A DNA stretch of 64,000 nucleotides, from assembly GCA_003151595.1 (NCBI GenBank), contig PLXW01000052.1, positions 83,359 through 147,358 of the forward strand. The letters are read 5' to 3'. The notes beneath the pieces were generated by a model. That model made no database searches, was not told the DNA's origin, and saw nothing but the letters and a program-made list of their open reading frames with translations. The translations under genes were made by a program, and so were the position numbers. Below are positions 15,913-25,829 of this stretch, one piece after another; positions within the stretch are counted from its first letter, which is position 1; each line of letters begins with the position of its first letter. Source of the DNA: Myxococcales bacterium. Its GTDB lineage: Bacteria; Myxococcota; Polyangia; Polyangiales; Polyangiaceae.

Positions 15913-18900
15913 TCATGCGGCGTCGTCGCGGCTCTTGGCTTTGCGATCCTTGCCCAGTCGAACGCGGACCTCGTGCTCGCCGGACGAGCGAGGATCGAGC
16001 GGGATACGACTCGAGTCGAGCGGCACGCCGTCGAGCGTGATCGACGCGACGCCTCGTCCCACCGCGTCGGGGTTCTCGACGGTGACGTGAACGCTTTGCG
16101 CGCCGACGCGGATCCATGCCTCGAAGCCCTTCCACGAAGGAGGAATGCACGGCTCGATGCGCAGCTCGCCTTCTTCTTTGCGCAGGCCGAGGATGCTCTC
16201 CACGCCGAGGCGCCAGAGCCACGCCGCGGCGCCGGTGTACCAGCTCCAGCCGCCTCGGCCGACCCACGGCTCCGCACCGTAGACGTCGCCGGCGAGGACG
16301 TAGGGCTCGATGCGGTAGTGGCTCGACTCTTCATGCGTACGCGCGCGAAGGATCGGATTGAGCACGCGGAAGATGCGCTCGGCCCGATCGCCGTCGCCGA
16401 GCGCGGCGTACGCGCAGCCGAGCCACGTGGCCGCGTGCGTGTACTGCCCGCCGTTCTCGCGGATGCCGGGCGGGTACGCGCGGATGTATCCGGGATCGTG
16501 CGGTGTCGCGTCGAAGGGCGGCGCGAGCAGGAGGACGAGCCGATCGCGCTCTCGTACGAGCTGCTCGTCGGCCGCGCGCACGGCGATGCGCGGTCGGCTC
16601 TCCACGACCGCGTCGCTCTTGGCGCCCGGCGCGCGGGACAACACCGCCCACGACTGCGCGATGGAGTCGATGCGGCACTCGCGGCCTTTCGCCGAGCCGA
16701 GGAGCGAGCCGTCGTCGTGAAACGCGCGCACGTACCATCCGCCGTCCCACGCGCACGTGTCGATCGTCTCGCGCATGCTCTTCGCGCGGCTCCGCCACGA
16801 CGCGCCCTCGGCGCTCTCTCCGTGGCGATCGCAGAGTGCGGCGAAGCGATCCATCGTCGCGCAGAGAAACCAGGCGAGCCACACGCTCTCGCCGCGCCCC
16901 TCGGCGCCGACGCGGTTCATTCCGTCGTTCCAGTCGCCGTCGCCCATCAAGGGGAGCCCGTGACGGCCCGCCGTCGTCGCGCGCAGCAAGGCTCGACGGC
17001 AATGTTCGAAGAGCGTCGCAGGGTGCGATGAGGACGTGAACTCGGCGTACCGATCGTGCTCGTCTTTGCGGAGTGGATCTCCCGTCAGGAACGTCATCGA
17101 CTCGGAAAGGATCGACGCGTCGCCGGTGGCGAGGACGTACTCGGCGGTCACGAACGGGAGCCACGCCATGTCGTCGGAGCAGTGCGTGCGCACGCCGCGG
17201 CCTGCCGGCGGGTGCCACCAGTGGAGGACGTCGCCCTCTTCGAACTGGTGCGTGGCGGCTTCGAGGATGTGCGCGCGCGCTCGCTCGGGCGCGCCGTGGA
17301 GGAGCGCCATGACGTCTTGAAGTTGATCGCGGTACCCGAACGCGCCGCTCGATTGATAGAAGCCGGTGCGTCCGAAGACGCGCGACGACAAGGTTTGGTA
17401 GAGGAGCCAACGGTTCAACATCAGATCCATCGCCGGCTCCGGCGTCTTCACGCGCACGCTCCCGAGAAGCCCGTCCCAGAAGACGGCGAGGTCCTTCCAC
17501 GCGGCGTCGACGACGTGCGGATCCCGAAAGCGGGTGACGTGCTGGATCGCTTCCTCGCGATTGGACGCTTGGCCGAGGACGAAGTGGGTCTCGACCTCCT
17601 CGCCCGCGGCGAGCTCCACGTGCACCTGCACGACGGCGCACGGATCGGCGCCGGCGCCGACGCGTCCGGCGAGGCCCCAGCGCTCGAGCGCCTCCGGTCG
17701 CGCATAGTCGCCGCGGCGACCGAGGAACTCCGCGCGGTCCGTCGTGAAACCGTGGACCGTGCGCTCGGCGGCGAGGAACGCGACGCGCTCGCCGAAGTCG
17801 GAGTTCCAATGGCACGTCGCGAGGAGGCATGCGTGCTCGGCGTCGATCTCGCTGACGACGTGCGCGCGCTGCTCCTCCCGCACGCTCCCGAGGACCCACT
17901 CGGCGTAATACGTCGCGGTCAGTCGCCGGTGCCGCGGCAGCGTGTTCTTGAGCCGGAGGCGCGCGACCTTGAGCGGCGCGTTCGCGGGCACGAAGATCGT
18001 GAGCTCTTGCACGAGGCCGTGGCTCTCGCGCGTGTATGTGGTGTAGCCGACGCCGTGACGGACCAACGTCTCGCCATCCTTGCCCGCGGGCAGCGGCGTC
18101 GGCGACCACGTCGCGGCCGTCTCTTCGTCGCGCAGGTAGAGGGCCTCCGAGGGCGCGTCGAAGACGGGATCGTTCCGCCACGGCGTGAGGCGGTTCTCGC
18201 CCGCGTTGAGGGACCACGTCGAGCCGAGCGACGACTCGCTCACGAGGCAACCGAAGGTCGGGTTCGCGAGGACGTTGCACCACGGCGCGGGAGTCGGGCT
18301 TCCGGTGCGTACGGAGACGACGTACTCGCTGCCGTCCTCGGTGAAGCCGCCGGTGCCGTTGTCGAAGAGCAACTTCGGCCGCGCGGGCGCGCGGGCCGCG
18401 CCTTCGTCGGCGAGCGTCGGCTCGAAGTGCGGAAGGTTCGCGCGCACCTCGGCCGGTCGCGCCATGCGCGCGGCGAGAGCCCCGTCGCGCGTGTCGAGCA
18501 CGACGCGCGCGCTCGCCTCGAGGTGCGTGCGCTCGTCGCCGCCGAGTTGGTCCGCCGCGAGCACGTAGATGCCACCGTGCCGATTGAGCCACTCGGTGAC
18601 GTCGCACTGCGCGAGGACGCTCCGCAGCGACCCGGCCGCGTCGGTGATGTAACCGGTGGCCTGTTCGTCGACGAGGACGAGATCGCTGCGCACGCCGCAC
18701 GAGCGGAGGTAGCGCTGCGCGGCGATCGTCTCTCGTAGAATTGGCGCCTCGGCGTCGTGCACGCGCACGACCACGATCGGATCGTCGCCGGAGATGCCTC
18801 GCCCCCAGAGGCGGCGCTTGCACGCACGTCCAGCAGCGAGCACGTCCGCGGGCGCTCGAAACCCCGGATCGACGAAGAGGAGCGCGGAGAAGAGCTGTTG

Positions 18901-21900
18901 CACCGCGGGTAGGAGCTCGGGCTCGACGCGCGCGCGCGCGAGGCGCCGTCGGCTCTCCTGCTCGGCGTCGCGGAAGGCCCATCGAACGGCGTGCATCGAG
19001 CCGTAGCGGCGAGCGAGGTCGAGCGCGGCCCCGCGGGTGCGCGCCACGCTGGTGACGAACGCGAGCTTCACGCTTCGCTTCGGTTTCAGCTCGACGTTCG
19101 CCATGAGGCTCATGATCGGATCGAGCACCGCACCGACTCGCCCTTTCAGCACACGGCCCGGCCGCAGCGACTCCGGCGCGCGCGCGTCGCCGCAACGTCC
19201 GAAGAACGCCGCGCGGTCGGTCTCGTAGCCGGCGAGGGTCACCCCCGCGCCGTCGGTCACGAGTCCGTGGACCAGCACCGCGCGGTCGTCCGCCGCAGAC
19301 CGCGGCCGTCGCGTGAAGAGAAGAGCGTCCGCGTCGGCGACGTGCTCGCTCTCGATGAACAGGCGCGCGAACGCGGGATGTGTCGCCGCCTGGCCGGACG
19401 GAAGAAGCACCGGCTCTCCGGCGCTCGTCACTGCGAGGCGGCGCGTTCGATCGGACTCGTTGTGAATGGTGATCTCCCGAACCTCGACGTCGTCGGCAGG
19501 CGCGATCGCGACGTCGACGTGGACCGAGATCCCCTCGTCGCGTTGGTGAAACTCCGCTTTGTGCGCGGAGTACGTCGTCCGGCCTCGCTCGGACGTCGCG
19601 AGCCACAGGCGCCCCGTGTCCTCGTCGCGGACGTAGATCCAGAGGCCGTCGCCGTCGCCGACGACGTCGGGTTGGTAGCGGGTGATCGAGAGCCCCTGCC
19701 ACGTCAAGCCGCCACCGCCGGCGCTCGTGAGCAACGTCGAGAGGCGACCGTTGCCGAGCACGAACGCCTGCGGCCGCCCTTGCGTGTCGGGCGACCACGG
19801 AGCAGGGCCGACCGAAGGGACCTCGAGCGGCGCTGCGCCCGCGCTCTCGGCGTGCTCGGCCATCGGCCACTCGCGAGGAGCCGTGCTGGGCGCGCGCTCG
19901 TTGAGGAGGAGCTCGCCGGTCGCGACCTTCCTGTCCGCGTGGAACCGCTCGACCATGATCTGATCGTTCAAGATGTTGTCGATCGCGACGAGGAGCATCC
20001 CCTGGTGGTGCGCCATGTACGAGCGCACCACGGCGAACGACCGCCCGTCCGGCGTGCGCTCGGGGTGCATGTCGACCGCCTCGAAGAGCCCGTACGTCCC
20101 GAGCATCCCCATCGTCTCGAGTCGCGTCATGTTCTCGAGCGCCGCCCGCGGTCGCACCGACACCGCGAGCATCGACGCGTACGGAGCGACGACGAGATCG
20201 TCCTCGAGGCCGCGCTTGAAGCCGAGGCCCGGCACCCCGAACGACTGGTACTGGTACGTCTGATGCGCGTCGACGCGCGCGAAGGCGGACTCCGAGATGC
20301 CCCACGGCGCGCCGGTCTTCTTGCCGTAGGCGATGTGCGCCTCGACGACGAGCTCGCACGTCTGTGAGAGCAGCGTGCCCTCCCGGCTGCGCATCAAGAG
20401 CGACGGCATCAGGTATTCGAACATCGTCCCGCCCCACGACAGAAGGAGCGGCGCGCCCGCGACCTGCGTCATCGGCCGACCGAGCGTGGACCAGTGCGAC
20501 TCCGGCACGTCGCCGTTCACGATGGCCAGGTAGCTGGCGAGCCGCGCCTCGGAGGCCAAGAGATCATAGTGGTGGCCATCGAGCTGGTCCTGCGTCGCGT
20601 TGTATCCGATGTGAAAGAGCTTCCGGTCGCGGTCGTAGAGGAGCCGGAAGTCCATCCCGCGCACCTCGTCGGCCGCGCGCCCGGCCAGATCGAGCAGCTC
20701 GTCGCGCAACGTCCGGGCGCGCGTTTCGGCGCGTCCGAGAGCCTCGCGCACGCGAAGCGCGGAGGCGCGATCGTCGGCCGAGAGCTCGCCCCGCGCGCGC
20801 TCCCAGTGATCCAGCTCCGCGAGCAGCGCGCGCGACGCCGCGGGGATCTCGTCGAGCCGAAGCTGCGCGGGCAGGGTGAGCGCAATCGCCGCGGGCTCGT
20901 CTCGCAAGGCGAGCCATGGGAGCATCAAGTCGATCTCGTGGCGCATCTGCCGAAGCTGGTGGTGGAAGCGATCCATCGAAGTGCGAAACGTGCGGAGCGC
21001 GTCCACGTCGTGCCGGAGCACGCCCGTCTCGAGGAGCTTGAGGAGCGCGCGATCGAGCTCAGTGGATGTCGCTTCGGTGAGCGTGCAGAGCGTCCCGTAC
21101 GCCAAGGTGGGATCGTCGCGGCCCTTGTCGAGGCGACGACGTATGCCTGAGATGACGGCGTGGAGCTCGCTCGTCTTCGACGCGGGGATCGGGGCGAGAG
21201 CCTCCTCCAACAGATCGAGCGAGTCGGCGAGGCCCTCCCACGCGACGCGACGGAGCACCTGCCCGCTCGCCACCGCGCGACATCCCTGCTCGAGCGCGAT
21301 GAGGCACCCGGCGAAGTTCCCGCTGTCGACGGTCGAGACGTAGCGCGGGAGGAGCGGCTGGAGGTTCTTCGTGTCGTACCAATTGAGGAGATGCCCCTGG
21401 TAGTGATCGAGCCGCTTGATGCTCTCGAACGCACTGCGAATGCGGAGAGACAGCTCGCTCGGCCCGAGGTACCCCAGGTCGTACGCGGCGAGGGTCGAGA
21501 GGAGCATCATGCCGATGTTGGTCGGCGAGGTGCGGTGCGCGGTCTGCTCGCGCGGCTCCTCTTGGTAGTTGTCGATCGGGAGCCACTGATCGTTCGGGCC
21601 GACGAACACGTCGAAGAAGCGCCACGTCCTCCGCGCCAAGAGACGGAGCCGCCTGCGCTCGTCCTGGCGGAGCGGCTCCTCGCGCGGAGTCGACGGCCGG
21701 CTCATCCAGCACGCGACCTCGGGCGCGAGAAACCACAGCGCGAGAATCGGCGTCGCGACGAAGAGCGCCGAAGGCTTCGCCCACGCGACGAGCGCCCCGA
21801 TCGCCAGCGCGAGCGCCGGCGAGGCGATCATCTCGCGCCACAGTAACGCGCGCGGCGATCGCGCTCGGAGCCCGAACGCCGTGTGCGCGGCCGAGGTCCA

Positions 21901-24378
21901 CTGAAGGAGATGCTTTCGAGTGATGGTCATGCGCACGATCACGCGGGCCACGGCGTCGGCCACGACGACCGCCTCGTGCGCGAGGAAGACGATCGCCAGC
22001 GCACAACGCGCGAGGTCGAGCGCGCGCCGCTTCCGGTCGCGGAGGACTGACGGGAAGCTCGGCACGAGGAGGACGACCAGCGTCCCGAGCGTCCAGAGGA
22101 GCGGCGAGCCCGGGAGCAGGAAGAAGCCGAGCACTAGGAGCACGAAGAGGACCGGGCTGGTCAGGCTCCGGCGGAGGTTGTCGGCGATCTTCCATCGATC
22201 GATCGCAACGAGCGGGCTCCCGATCCGCCGCCCGTCCGCGGAGGGCACGCGCGCGAAGAGCCACGGGAGGAGCTGCCAGTCGCCGCGCACCCACCTGTGC
22301 ATGCGCCGCGCGTACGCCACGTAGTGCGATGGGTAGTCCTCGAAGAGGACGATGTCGCTCGCGAGCGCGGTCCGGCCGTGGACGCCCTCGAAGAGATCGT
22401 GGCTGGCGAGCGCGTTCTCGGGCACGCGGCCCTCGACGCTGCGCGCGAACGCGTCGACGTCGTAGATCCCCTTCCCGACGTAGATGCCCGCGCCGAAGAG
22501 GTCTTGGTACGACTCGGAGACGGCGTGCGTGTAGATGTCGAATCCCACGTCGCCGCCGAAGATGCGCGCGAAGAGCGTCTGGCGCGCGCTCGACGGGGAC
22601 ATCTCTACGCGCGGCTGCACGATCGTGTAGCCGGAGACGACGCGCCCCGTGGCGTCGTCGAACGTCGCGCGGTTGAGCGGGTGGGCGAGGAGGCCCACGA
22701 GCCTGCGCGCGGTCCCCATCGGGAGCTGCGTGTCGCTGTCGACGGTGATGACGAAGCGCACGTCGAGGAGGCCCGCGGGGTCGCCGACGTGGCGCCCATA
22801 GCTCGTGTCCTTGGCGCCGCGGAGCAGTCGATTGAGCTCCTCGAGCTTTCCGCGCTTCCGCTCCCAGCCCATGAAGCGCCCCTCGGCCGCGTTCCAGCGA
22901 GGCTCGCGGTGGAGGAGATGAAACGGCCCGGCCCCAACTTTGGCGTGCGTCGCGTTCAGCGCGGTGATGCCCCGCGCGGCGCTCTCGACGAGCGTGTCGT
23001 CCTCGGGCATCGCCGCTGCGTCCACGTGGTCGGTGAGGAGCGCGAAGCTCAGCCTCGGATCGGGGTTCGACAAGTAATGGAGCTCGATCTGCCGCAGCAT
23101 GACGTCGACGTCCTCGGGACGGCCGAGGAGCGTGGGGATCACGACGAGAGCGCGGATGTCGTCGGGCAGGCCTTTGGAGAAATCGAGCTTAGGGAGAGCG
23201 CGCGGCGGAAGCAGGTGGGCGAGCGTCCATTGGACGACGGTGACGGCGACGATCGACGCGGGAACGACCGCGAGCAGGACGGCGAGCGCGATCGAGAAAG
23301 GATGCGCGCCGCTGCGCGCGAGCGCCAAGGCGAGGCCGGCGACCGGTGCGCCGGTGGTGAGCGCGAGCGCCGAGAAATATGTGAGCGTCGGCCGGTAGGT
23401 GATCGCGCGACGCACGCGCCCGAGGCCGCGCGGGCGATAGTGGAAGATCTCCTCGAGCGCGCGCCGGCCTCCGTTCACGAGGTAGTAGCCGACGTGACTC
23501 GTCCGTGGGTCAGGCACGTTCGCGCGCGCGAGCTCGAGAGCCCGCTCGGCGACGTCCTCCTCGGCCGCGCGCGTGACCCAGGCGATCTCCTCGACGCTCT
23601 TTCGGTACGCGTCGCACGTCTCGAAATCCATGCGTCCGTAGATCCGCGCCGGATCGTTCTGCAGGATGGCCTCGACGCGATTCGTCTTCTCGAAGAACGT
23701 CTTCCAGTCGATCTCCGCGAGCAAGCGGAGCGCGCGAACGGAGCGCTCGACGCCCGCGCCAGGGCCGAGCGCGAAGGGCTCTGCGTCCGGAGGCTCCCTT
23801 CGCGCGGGCGCGCGATCGAGGAGGCCGTGTAGCGGAACGTCGAGCTTCTCGAGGAAGTGGAGGAGGCCGTGCAAGACGGACACGCGGAGCATCGTCGGCA
23901 GTGCCCAGAGCTCGGCGATCGTGAGCGGCGACACCGATTGGTATGCGCGCACGAACGTCTCGACCGCGCTCACGTCGATCTCGATGCTGCTCCGCACGAC
24001 GAGCGCGCGCGCGAGCACGTCGACGCGCGCGACGCCTTCGGCGGGCCCGCTCGCGAGCCGCGGCAAGCGCTCGAGGAAGCCCGACGGAAGATCCTGCTCG
24101 ACCTGCCGCGCGACGCGGCGAACCAAGTAGTAGTTGTCGAGGAACCATTCCGCCGCCTTCTGCAGTGTCGCGTCCTCGAAGTGCCCCGAGGCGAAGTACT
24201 TTCGCGCACGTTCGAGAGCGCGTGCGATCGGCGACGGCGACAGCTCGAGGAAGCGCGTGATGGCGGGCTCGGCGCGGCGCAAATCGCGCAGCGATTCGGC
24301 GAGCGCCCGTGCCTCGGTCCCGAGCGCCGTGGCCTTGGCGATGTCGTCCTCCGACGCGGCCGTGGCCGCGGCCGTCAC
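15913..24378 (-). CDS. ndvB: Cyclic beta-1,2-glucan synthase
   Basis: The GTG at 24378 gives 2821 residues, the normal size for NdvB/ChvB. It is a membrane enzyme that polymerises glucose from UDP-glucose, cyclises it and trims it to make periplasmic cyclic beta-1,2-glucans. The N-terminal region leads to two membrane helices near residues 330-390 and a GT84 glycosyltransferase with the DxD motif in VDSDTQLP near residue 546 and RWVRGDWQ near 696. More membrane helices follow. A glycoamylase domain (SPTNIGMMLLSTLAAYDLGYL, near 950), two carbohydrate-binding regions and the GH94 phosphorylase-type end (GYRDQLQDVMAL, HWWHPPAGRGVRTHCSDDMAW, GDGDWNDGMNRVG near 2480) complete it. Its start overlaps the stop of the stress-protein gene as GTGA, so the two are translationally coupled. 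Confidence 0.93.
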   Translation of the reverse strand: MTAAATAASEDDIAKATALGTEARALAESLRDLRRAEPAITRFLELSPSPIARALERARKYFASGHFEDATLQKAAEWFLDNYYLVRRVARQVEQDLPSGFLERLPRLASGPAEGVARVDVLARALVVRSSIEIDVSAVETFVRAYQSVSPLTIAELWALPTMLRVSVLHGLLHFLEKLDVPLHGLLDRAPARREPPDAEPFALGPGAGVERSVRALRLLAEIDWKTFFEKTNRVEAILQNDPARIYGRMDFETCDAYRKSVEEIAWVTRAAEEDVAERALELARANVPDPRTSHVGYYLVNGGRRALEEIFHYRPRGLGRVRRAITYRPTLTYFSALALTTGAPVAGLALALARSGAHPFSIALAVLLAVVPASIVAVTVVQWTLAHLLPPRALPKLDFSKGLPDDIRALVVIPTLLGRPEDVDVMLRQIELHYLSNPDPRLSFALLTDHVDAAAMPEDDTLVESAARGITALNATHAKVGAGPFHLLHREPRWNAAEGRFMGWERKRGKLEELNRLLRGAKDTSYGRHVGDPAGLLDVRFVITVDSDTQLPMGTARRLVGLLAHPLNRATFDDATGRVVSGYTIVQPRVEMSPSSARQTLFARIFGGDVGFDIYTHAVSESYQDLFGAGIYVGKGIYDVDAFARSVEGRVPENALASHDLFEGVHGRTALASDIVLFEDYPSHYVAYARRMHRWVRGDWQLLPWLFARVPSADGRRIGSPLVAIDRWKIADNLRRSLTSPVLFVLLVLGFFLLPGSPLLWTLGTLVVLLVPSFPSVLRDRKRRALDLARCALAIVFLAHEAVVVADAVARVIVRMTITRKHLLQWTSAAHTAFGLRARSPRALLWREMIASPALALAIGALVAWAKPSALFVATPILALWFLAPEVACWMSRPSTPREEPLRQDERRRLRLLARRTWRFFDVFVGPNDQWLPIDNYQEEPREQTAHRTSPTNIGMMLLSTLAAYDLGYLGPSELSLRIRSAFESIKRLDHYQGHLLNWYDTKNLQPLLPRYVSTVDSGNFAGCLIALEQGCRAVASGQVLRRVAWEGLADSLDLLEEALAPIPASKTSELHAVISGIRRRLDKGRDDPTLAYGTLCTLTEATSTELDRALLKLLETGVLRHDVDALRTFRTSMDRFHHQLRQMRHEIDLMLPWLALRDEPAAIALTLPAQLRLDEIPAASRALLAELDHWERARGELSADDRASALRVREALGRAETRARTLRDELLDLAGRAADEVRGMDFRLLYDRDRKLFHIGYNATQDQLDGHHYDLLASEARLASYLAIVNGDVPESHWSTLGRPMTQVAGAPLLLSWGGTMFEYLMPSLLMRSREGTLLSQTCELVVEAHIAYGKKTGAPWGISESAFARVDAHQTYQYQSFGVPGLGFKRGLEDDLVVAPYASMLAVSVRPRAALENMTRLETMGMLGTYGLFEAVDMHPERTPDGRSFAVVRSYMAHHQGMLLVAIDNILNDQIMVERFHADRKVATGELLLNERAPSTAPREWPMAEHAESAGAAPLEVPSVGPAPWSPDTQGRPQAFVLGNGRLSTLLTSAGGGGLTWQGLSITRYQPDVVGDGDGLWIYVRDEDTGRLWLATSERGRTTYSAHKAEFHQRDEGISVHVDVAIAPADDVEVREITIHNESDRTRRLAVTSAGEPVLLPSGQAATHPAFARLFIESEHVADADALLFTRRPRSAADDRAVLVHGLVTDGAGVTLAGYETDRAAFFGRCGDARAPESLRPGRVLKGRVGAVLDPIMSLMANVELKPKRSVKLAFVTSVARTRGAALDLARRYGSMHAVRWAFRDAEQESRRRLARARVEPELLPAVQQLFSALLFVDPGFRAPADVLAAGRACKRRLWGRGISGDDPIVVVRVHDAEAPILRETIAAQRYLRSCGVRSDLVLVDEQATGYITDAAGSLRSVLAQCDVTEWLNRHGGIYVLAADQLGGDERTHLEASARVVLDTRDGALAARMARPAEVRANLPHFEPTLADEGAARAPARPKLLFDNGTGGFTEDGSEYVVSVRTGSPTPAPWCNVLANPTFGCLVSESSLGSTWSLNAGENRLTPWRNDPVFDAPSEALYLRDEETAATWSPTPLPAGKDGETLVRHGVGYTTYTRESHGLVQELTIFVPANAPLKVARLRLKNTLPRHRRLTATYYAEWVLGSVREEQRAHVVSEIDAEHACLLATCHWNSDFGERVAFLAAERTVHGFTTDRAEFLGRRGDYARPEALERWGLAGRVGAGADPCAVVQVHVELAAGEEVETHFVLGQASNREEAIQHVTRFRDPHVVDAAWKDLAVFWDGLLGSVRVKTPEPAMDLMLNRWLLYQTLSSRVFGRTGFYQSSGAFGYRDQLQDVMALLHGAPERARAHILEAATHQFEEGDVLHWWHPPAGRGVRTHCSDDMAWLPFVTAEYVLATGDASILSESMTFLTGDPLRKDEHDRYAEFTSSSHPATLFEHCRRALLRATTAGRHGLPLMGDGDWNDGMNRVGAEGRGESVWLAWFLCATMDRFAALCDRHGESAEGASWRSRAKSMRETIDTCAWDGGWYVRAFHDDGSLLGSAKGRECRIDSIAQSWAVLSRAPGAKSDAVVESRPRIAVRAADEQLVRERDRLVLLLAPPFDATPHDPGYIRAYPPGIRENGGQYTHAATWLGCAYAALGDGDRAERIFRVLNPILRARTHEESSHYRIEPYVLAGDVYGAEPWVGRGGWSWYTGAAAWLWRLGVESILGLRKEEGELRIEPCIPPSWKGFEAWIRVGAQSVHVTVENPDAVGRGVASITLDGVPLDSSRIPLDPRSSGEHEVRVRLGKDRKAKSRDDAA

Positions 24379-25421
24379 TCAGCCTCCGGCGGAAAGCTCG
24401 CGCGGAGGGGAGGAGCGCGTCGCTCGTTCTCTCGATCGCCGCGCGTGGGATCATGGAGATCTTGCAGCACGAGCAGCGGCACGATCGAGTGCGTGAGGAG
24501 GTGCGCCGTGACGCTCCCGAAGGTGAGCGCTGGATTGCACGTCGAGCCGTGCGCCGAGAGCACGATGAGGTCGCTCCCCTCGTCCCGAGAGAGCTCGAGC
24601 AGCGATTGCCTCTCGTCCGCGCTCCGGAGCACCAGCGTCCGCGCCGACACGCCCTCGCGTCCGAGCTGATCGCGGAGGCCCGCCAAGTAGCGCGTGCCGC
24701 TGGTCACCAGACGCGTGGCGAGGTCTCGCGCCACGTCGAGATCCTCGGCCGAGCGGAGCACCGCCGTCGGGACCGGCTCGCGCACCACGAAGACGAGCAG
24801 CAGCTCGGCGTCGTTCGCGCGTGCGATCCGTACGGCCGTCGGAAGCACGCTCTCCGTTCGGACGGACCCGTCGAGCGGCACGAGGATGTGCTTGGGAGAC
24901 GCGCTGTCGGGCGCGGTGCTCGAACGCGCGATGAGCACCGAGCCGGGTGCCAGCGCCAGCACTTGCAGCGCCGTGCTTCCGAGATTCCACGCGGACACGC
25001 CGCGCTCGCCGTGACTGCCGAGCACCGTCAGATCCGCGTCGATCTCGCGGGCGACCGCCGTGATGCGCTCCGCGGCATGACCTTGCTCCAATCGTATTTC
25101 GACCGGGCGTCCCGACGCCTCAGCGGTCTCGCTCTCGAGCCGCTCGAGGTACGCACTCGCTTCCTGGCGCGCGATCTCCCAATCCAGAACGTCCGTCGCA
25201 TGCCCCGCGGCTCGCTCGGGTGGCGCCTGCATTACGTGAAGCAGGGTGATCTCGCTCCCGAGGCTCTTGGAGATCGCCACCGCGTGCCGCAAGCACGACG
25301 GCGACGAAGGCGAGAGATCGAGGCACGCGAGGATGCGGCGAATGGCGTGCCCGTCCGACGGAAGCGGCCGTGTCTGCGAGTGCGGTGCTTCAAGCTCGTG
25401 GGTGTTGGAGAGATTGCCCAT
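24375..25421 (-). CDS. Universal stress protein, tandem UspA domains
   Basis: From the ATG at 25421 the product has 348 residues; in-frame starts up to 25538 are possible but add sequence without family similarity. Two UspA domains are visible. The first begins RRILACLDLSPSSPSCLRHA and ends GSHGERGVSAWNLGSTALQ, close to the ATP-binding G-x2-G-x9-G-S/T motif. The second begins KHILVPLDGSVRTESVLPTA and ends LSAHGSTCNPALTFGSVTAHLL. It is a cytoplasmic ATP-binding stress protein. The stop overlaps the start of the glucan synthase gene, which ties stress signalling to periplasmic glucan production. Divergent from the kinase gene at 25830. Confidence 0.85.
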   Translation of the reverse strand: MGNLSNTHELEAPHSQTRPLPSDGHAIRRILACLDLSPSSPSCLRHAVAISKSLGSEITLLHVMQAPPERAAGHATDVLDWEIARQEASAYLERLESETAEASGRPVEIRLEQGHAAERITAVAREIDADLTVLGSHGERGVSAWNLGSTALQVLALAPGSVLIARSSTAPDSASPKHILVPLDGSVRTESVLPTAVRIARANDAELLLVFVVREPVPTAVLRSAEDLDVARDLATRLVTSGTRYLAGLRDQLGREGVSARTLVLRSADERQSLLELSRDEGSDLIVLSAHGSTCNPALTFGSVTAHLLTHSIVPLLVLQDLHDPTRGDRENERRAPPLRASFPPEAE

Positions 25422-25681
25422 TTGGCTGCGGCGATATTCAAGAAGCCAGCCAGCATCGCGACGAGCGCGCATCTGCGGCAAGGACGCTCGATCGCCGCTG
25501 ATTTCGTGCGCTTGCGACGTCGAGGGGCAGGCGGGCACGCGGCCGCACTCAGTCGAGGGCGTAGCGTTTTTGTCAGTCGCGCGCGCACCCGATGGCGTTC
25601 TGCTTCACGCAGCTCTTGCGCGAATGCGCGAGAAGCGCGTCCGCCTCCGGGAAGCGCCTCTTCCGTTGCGAGTAATCTCTA

Positions 25682-25704
25682 CGCGATGCAACGATTGCAT
25701 CGCG
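25682..25704. promoter_or_regulatory. Perfect 10-bp inverted repeat in a divergent promoter region
   Basis: Arms CGCGATGCAA and TTGCATCGCG are separated by CGA, giving a 23-bp operator-like site. It lies in the 408-bp region between the divergent stress-protein gene (start 25421) and the histidine-kinase gene (start 25830). I see nothing else definite in that region. Confidence 0.6.
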
Positions 25705-25829
25705 CTGCAGGACATGCGGCGCTCGCGCCCGTCGCCTCCTCGCCTCCGAGGAATTCCGTCCTTTGCGAGCTCGGCACGCCGTATGCTCGAGCCCGCGAGC
25801 GAGCCAGCAGGCCGAGGTAAGGGGTCCTG

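Noticed and set aside
16331..20437. 1368-codon frame overlapping the glucan synthase gene
   Set aside because: Another frame of the same strand with Arg-rich composition; the 2821-residue frame carries all family motifs.
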